A model generated the notes under the pieces. That model was given only the letters and a program-made list of their open reading frames with translations, ran no database searches and was not told where the DNA came from. Of a stretch of 32,638 bases of DNA, positions 32,594 through 32,638 are shown piece by piece. The stretch's first letter is position 1; every line of letters starts with the position of its first letter. This stretch comes from Fimadaptatus sp050946055 (GTDB lineage Bacteria > Bacillota > Clostridia > Christensenellales > Aristaeellaceae), in the NCBI GenBank assembly GCA_050946055.1, contig JBMNUB010000035.1, forward strand, positions 1 through 32,638. Direction: 5' to 3'. The position numbers and the translations under genes were made by a program.

Positions 32594-32600
32594 GTTATGT

Positions 32601-32638
32601 ATGGCAAGGAAGTACAGAAATGTAGAACAACTGGTAGA
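32601..32638 (+). CDS. IS3-family OrfA-like transposase, N-terminal fragment
   Basis: Only 12 residues are visible (MARKYRNVEQLV) before the window ends. The start resembles the helix-turn-helix OrfA of IS3-family elements in gut Bacillota, from recall only. AGGAGG lies 8 nt upstream of ATG 32601; ATG 32597 in another frame is only 4 nt away and is less likely. Confidence 0.5.
   Translation, partial: MARKYRNVEQLV

Larger units (their letters stand above)
32518..32638 (+). mobile_element. Left end of an IS3-like insertion sequence (partial)
   Basis: The segment from TGTGGACAGTTCCCGATATA at 32518 resembles the terminal inverted repeat of an IS3-family element, which begins with TG. It is followed by a short leader, a hairpin over the ribosome site and the first codons of an OrfA-like gene. 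The element runs off the window, so the right end and target duplication are not visible. The exact left boundary is inferred. Confidence 0.5.

Overview
The window looks like chromosome from a GC-rich member of the Clostridia (Bacillota), probably an uncultured gut species. Support for this: strong AGGAGG-type ribosome sites, an SAM-I riboswitch with its own terminator in front of metK, a KtrAB-type potassium system, a LysM/GH25 protein, DUF4179-like anti-sigma factors and an Lpl-type sugar importer. A further trait is that isoleucine is written almost entirely as ATA in genes whose other third positions are mostly G or C. No tRNA, rRNA, CRISPR array or prophage was seen. An IS3-like element appears to begin at the right edge.

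Layout. 1-360: tandem repeats of about 79-86 bp. 504-1868 (-): GH25/LysM protein that has lost an expected catalytic glutamate. 2191-3706: promoter, SAM-I riboswitch, terminator and metK. 3828-4027: a 36/37-bp minisatellite. 4101-6293: promoter and ktrB-ktrA. 6294-6606: a folded intergenic element and a terminator. 6607-12641 (-): a probable AEC transporter - response regulator - histidine kinase operon, followed by a GH3 glycosidase. 12786-15976 (-): two consecutive sigma/anti-sigma pairs, the most striking part of the window. 16148-17419: DNA polymerase IV. 17894-21152: a second AEC transporter, a GH29 alpha-L-fucosidase and a TIM-barrel sugar isomerase. 21609-23273 (-): a secreted esterase. 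23707-24765: an N-acetylhexosamine 1-kinase-like protein. 24850-30368: a lower-GC island holding a second TIM-barrel isomerase, two sugar permeases, a solute-binding protein and a divergent AraC regulator. 30416-32140 (-): an ABC exporter half-transporter. 32518-end: start of an IS3-like element.

How the genes fit together. Fucosidase, GH3 glycosidase, secreted esterase, amino-sugar 1-kinase, two isomerase-like proteins and an importer under an AraC regulator suggest use of host-type glycans (mucin or milk-oligosaccharide fragments). This is inferred from families, not shown. The importer has no ATPase gene here and probably borrows one encoded elsewhere.

Main novelty. A 656-bp block (13865-14520) recurs at 15344-15999 with only two differences that I could find. 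It covers a whole sigma factor gene, its ribosome site, and the cytoplasmic plus membrane part of the neighbouring anti-sigma gene. Identity stops at the end of the membrane helix. The two extracellular domains are related but strongly diverged. This looks like one signalling output held constant while the sensor domain varies.
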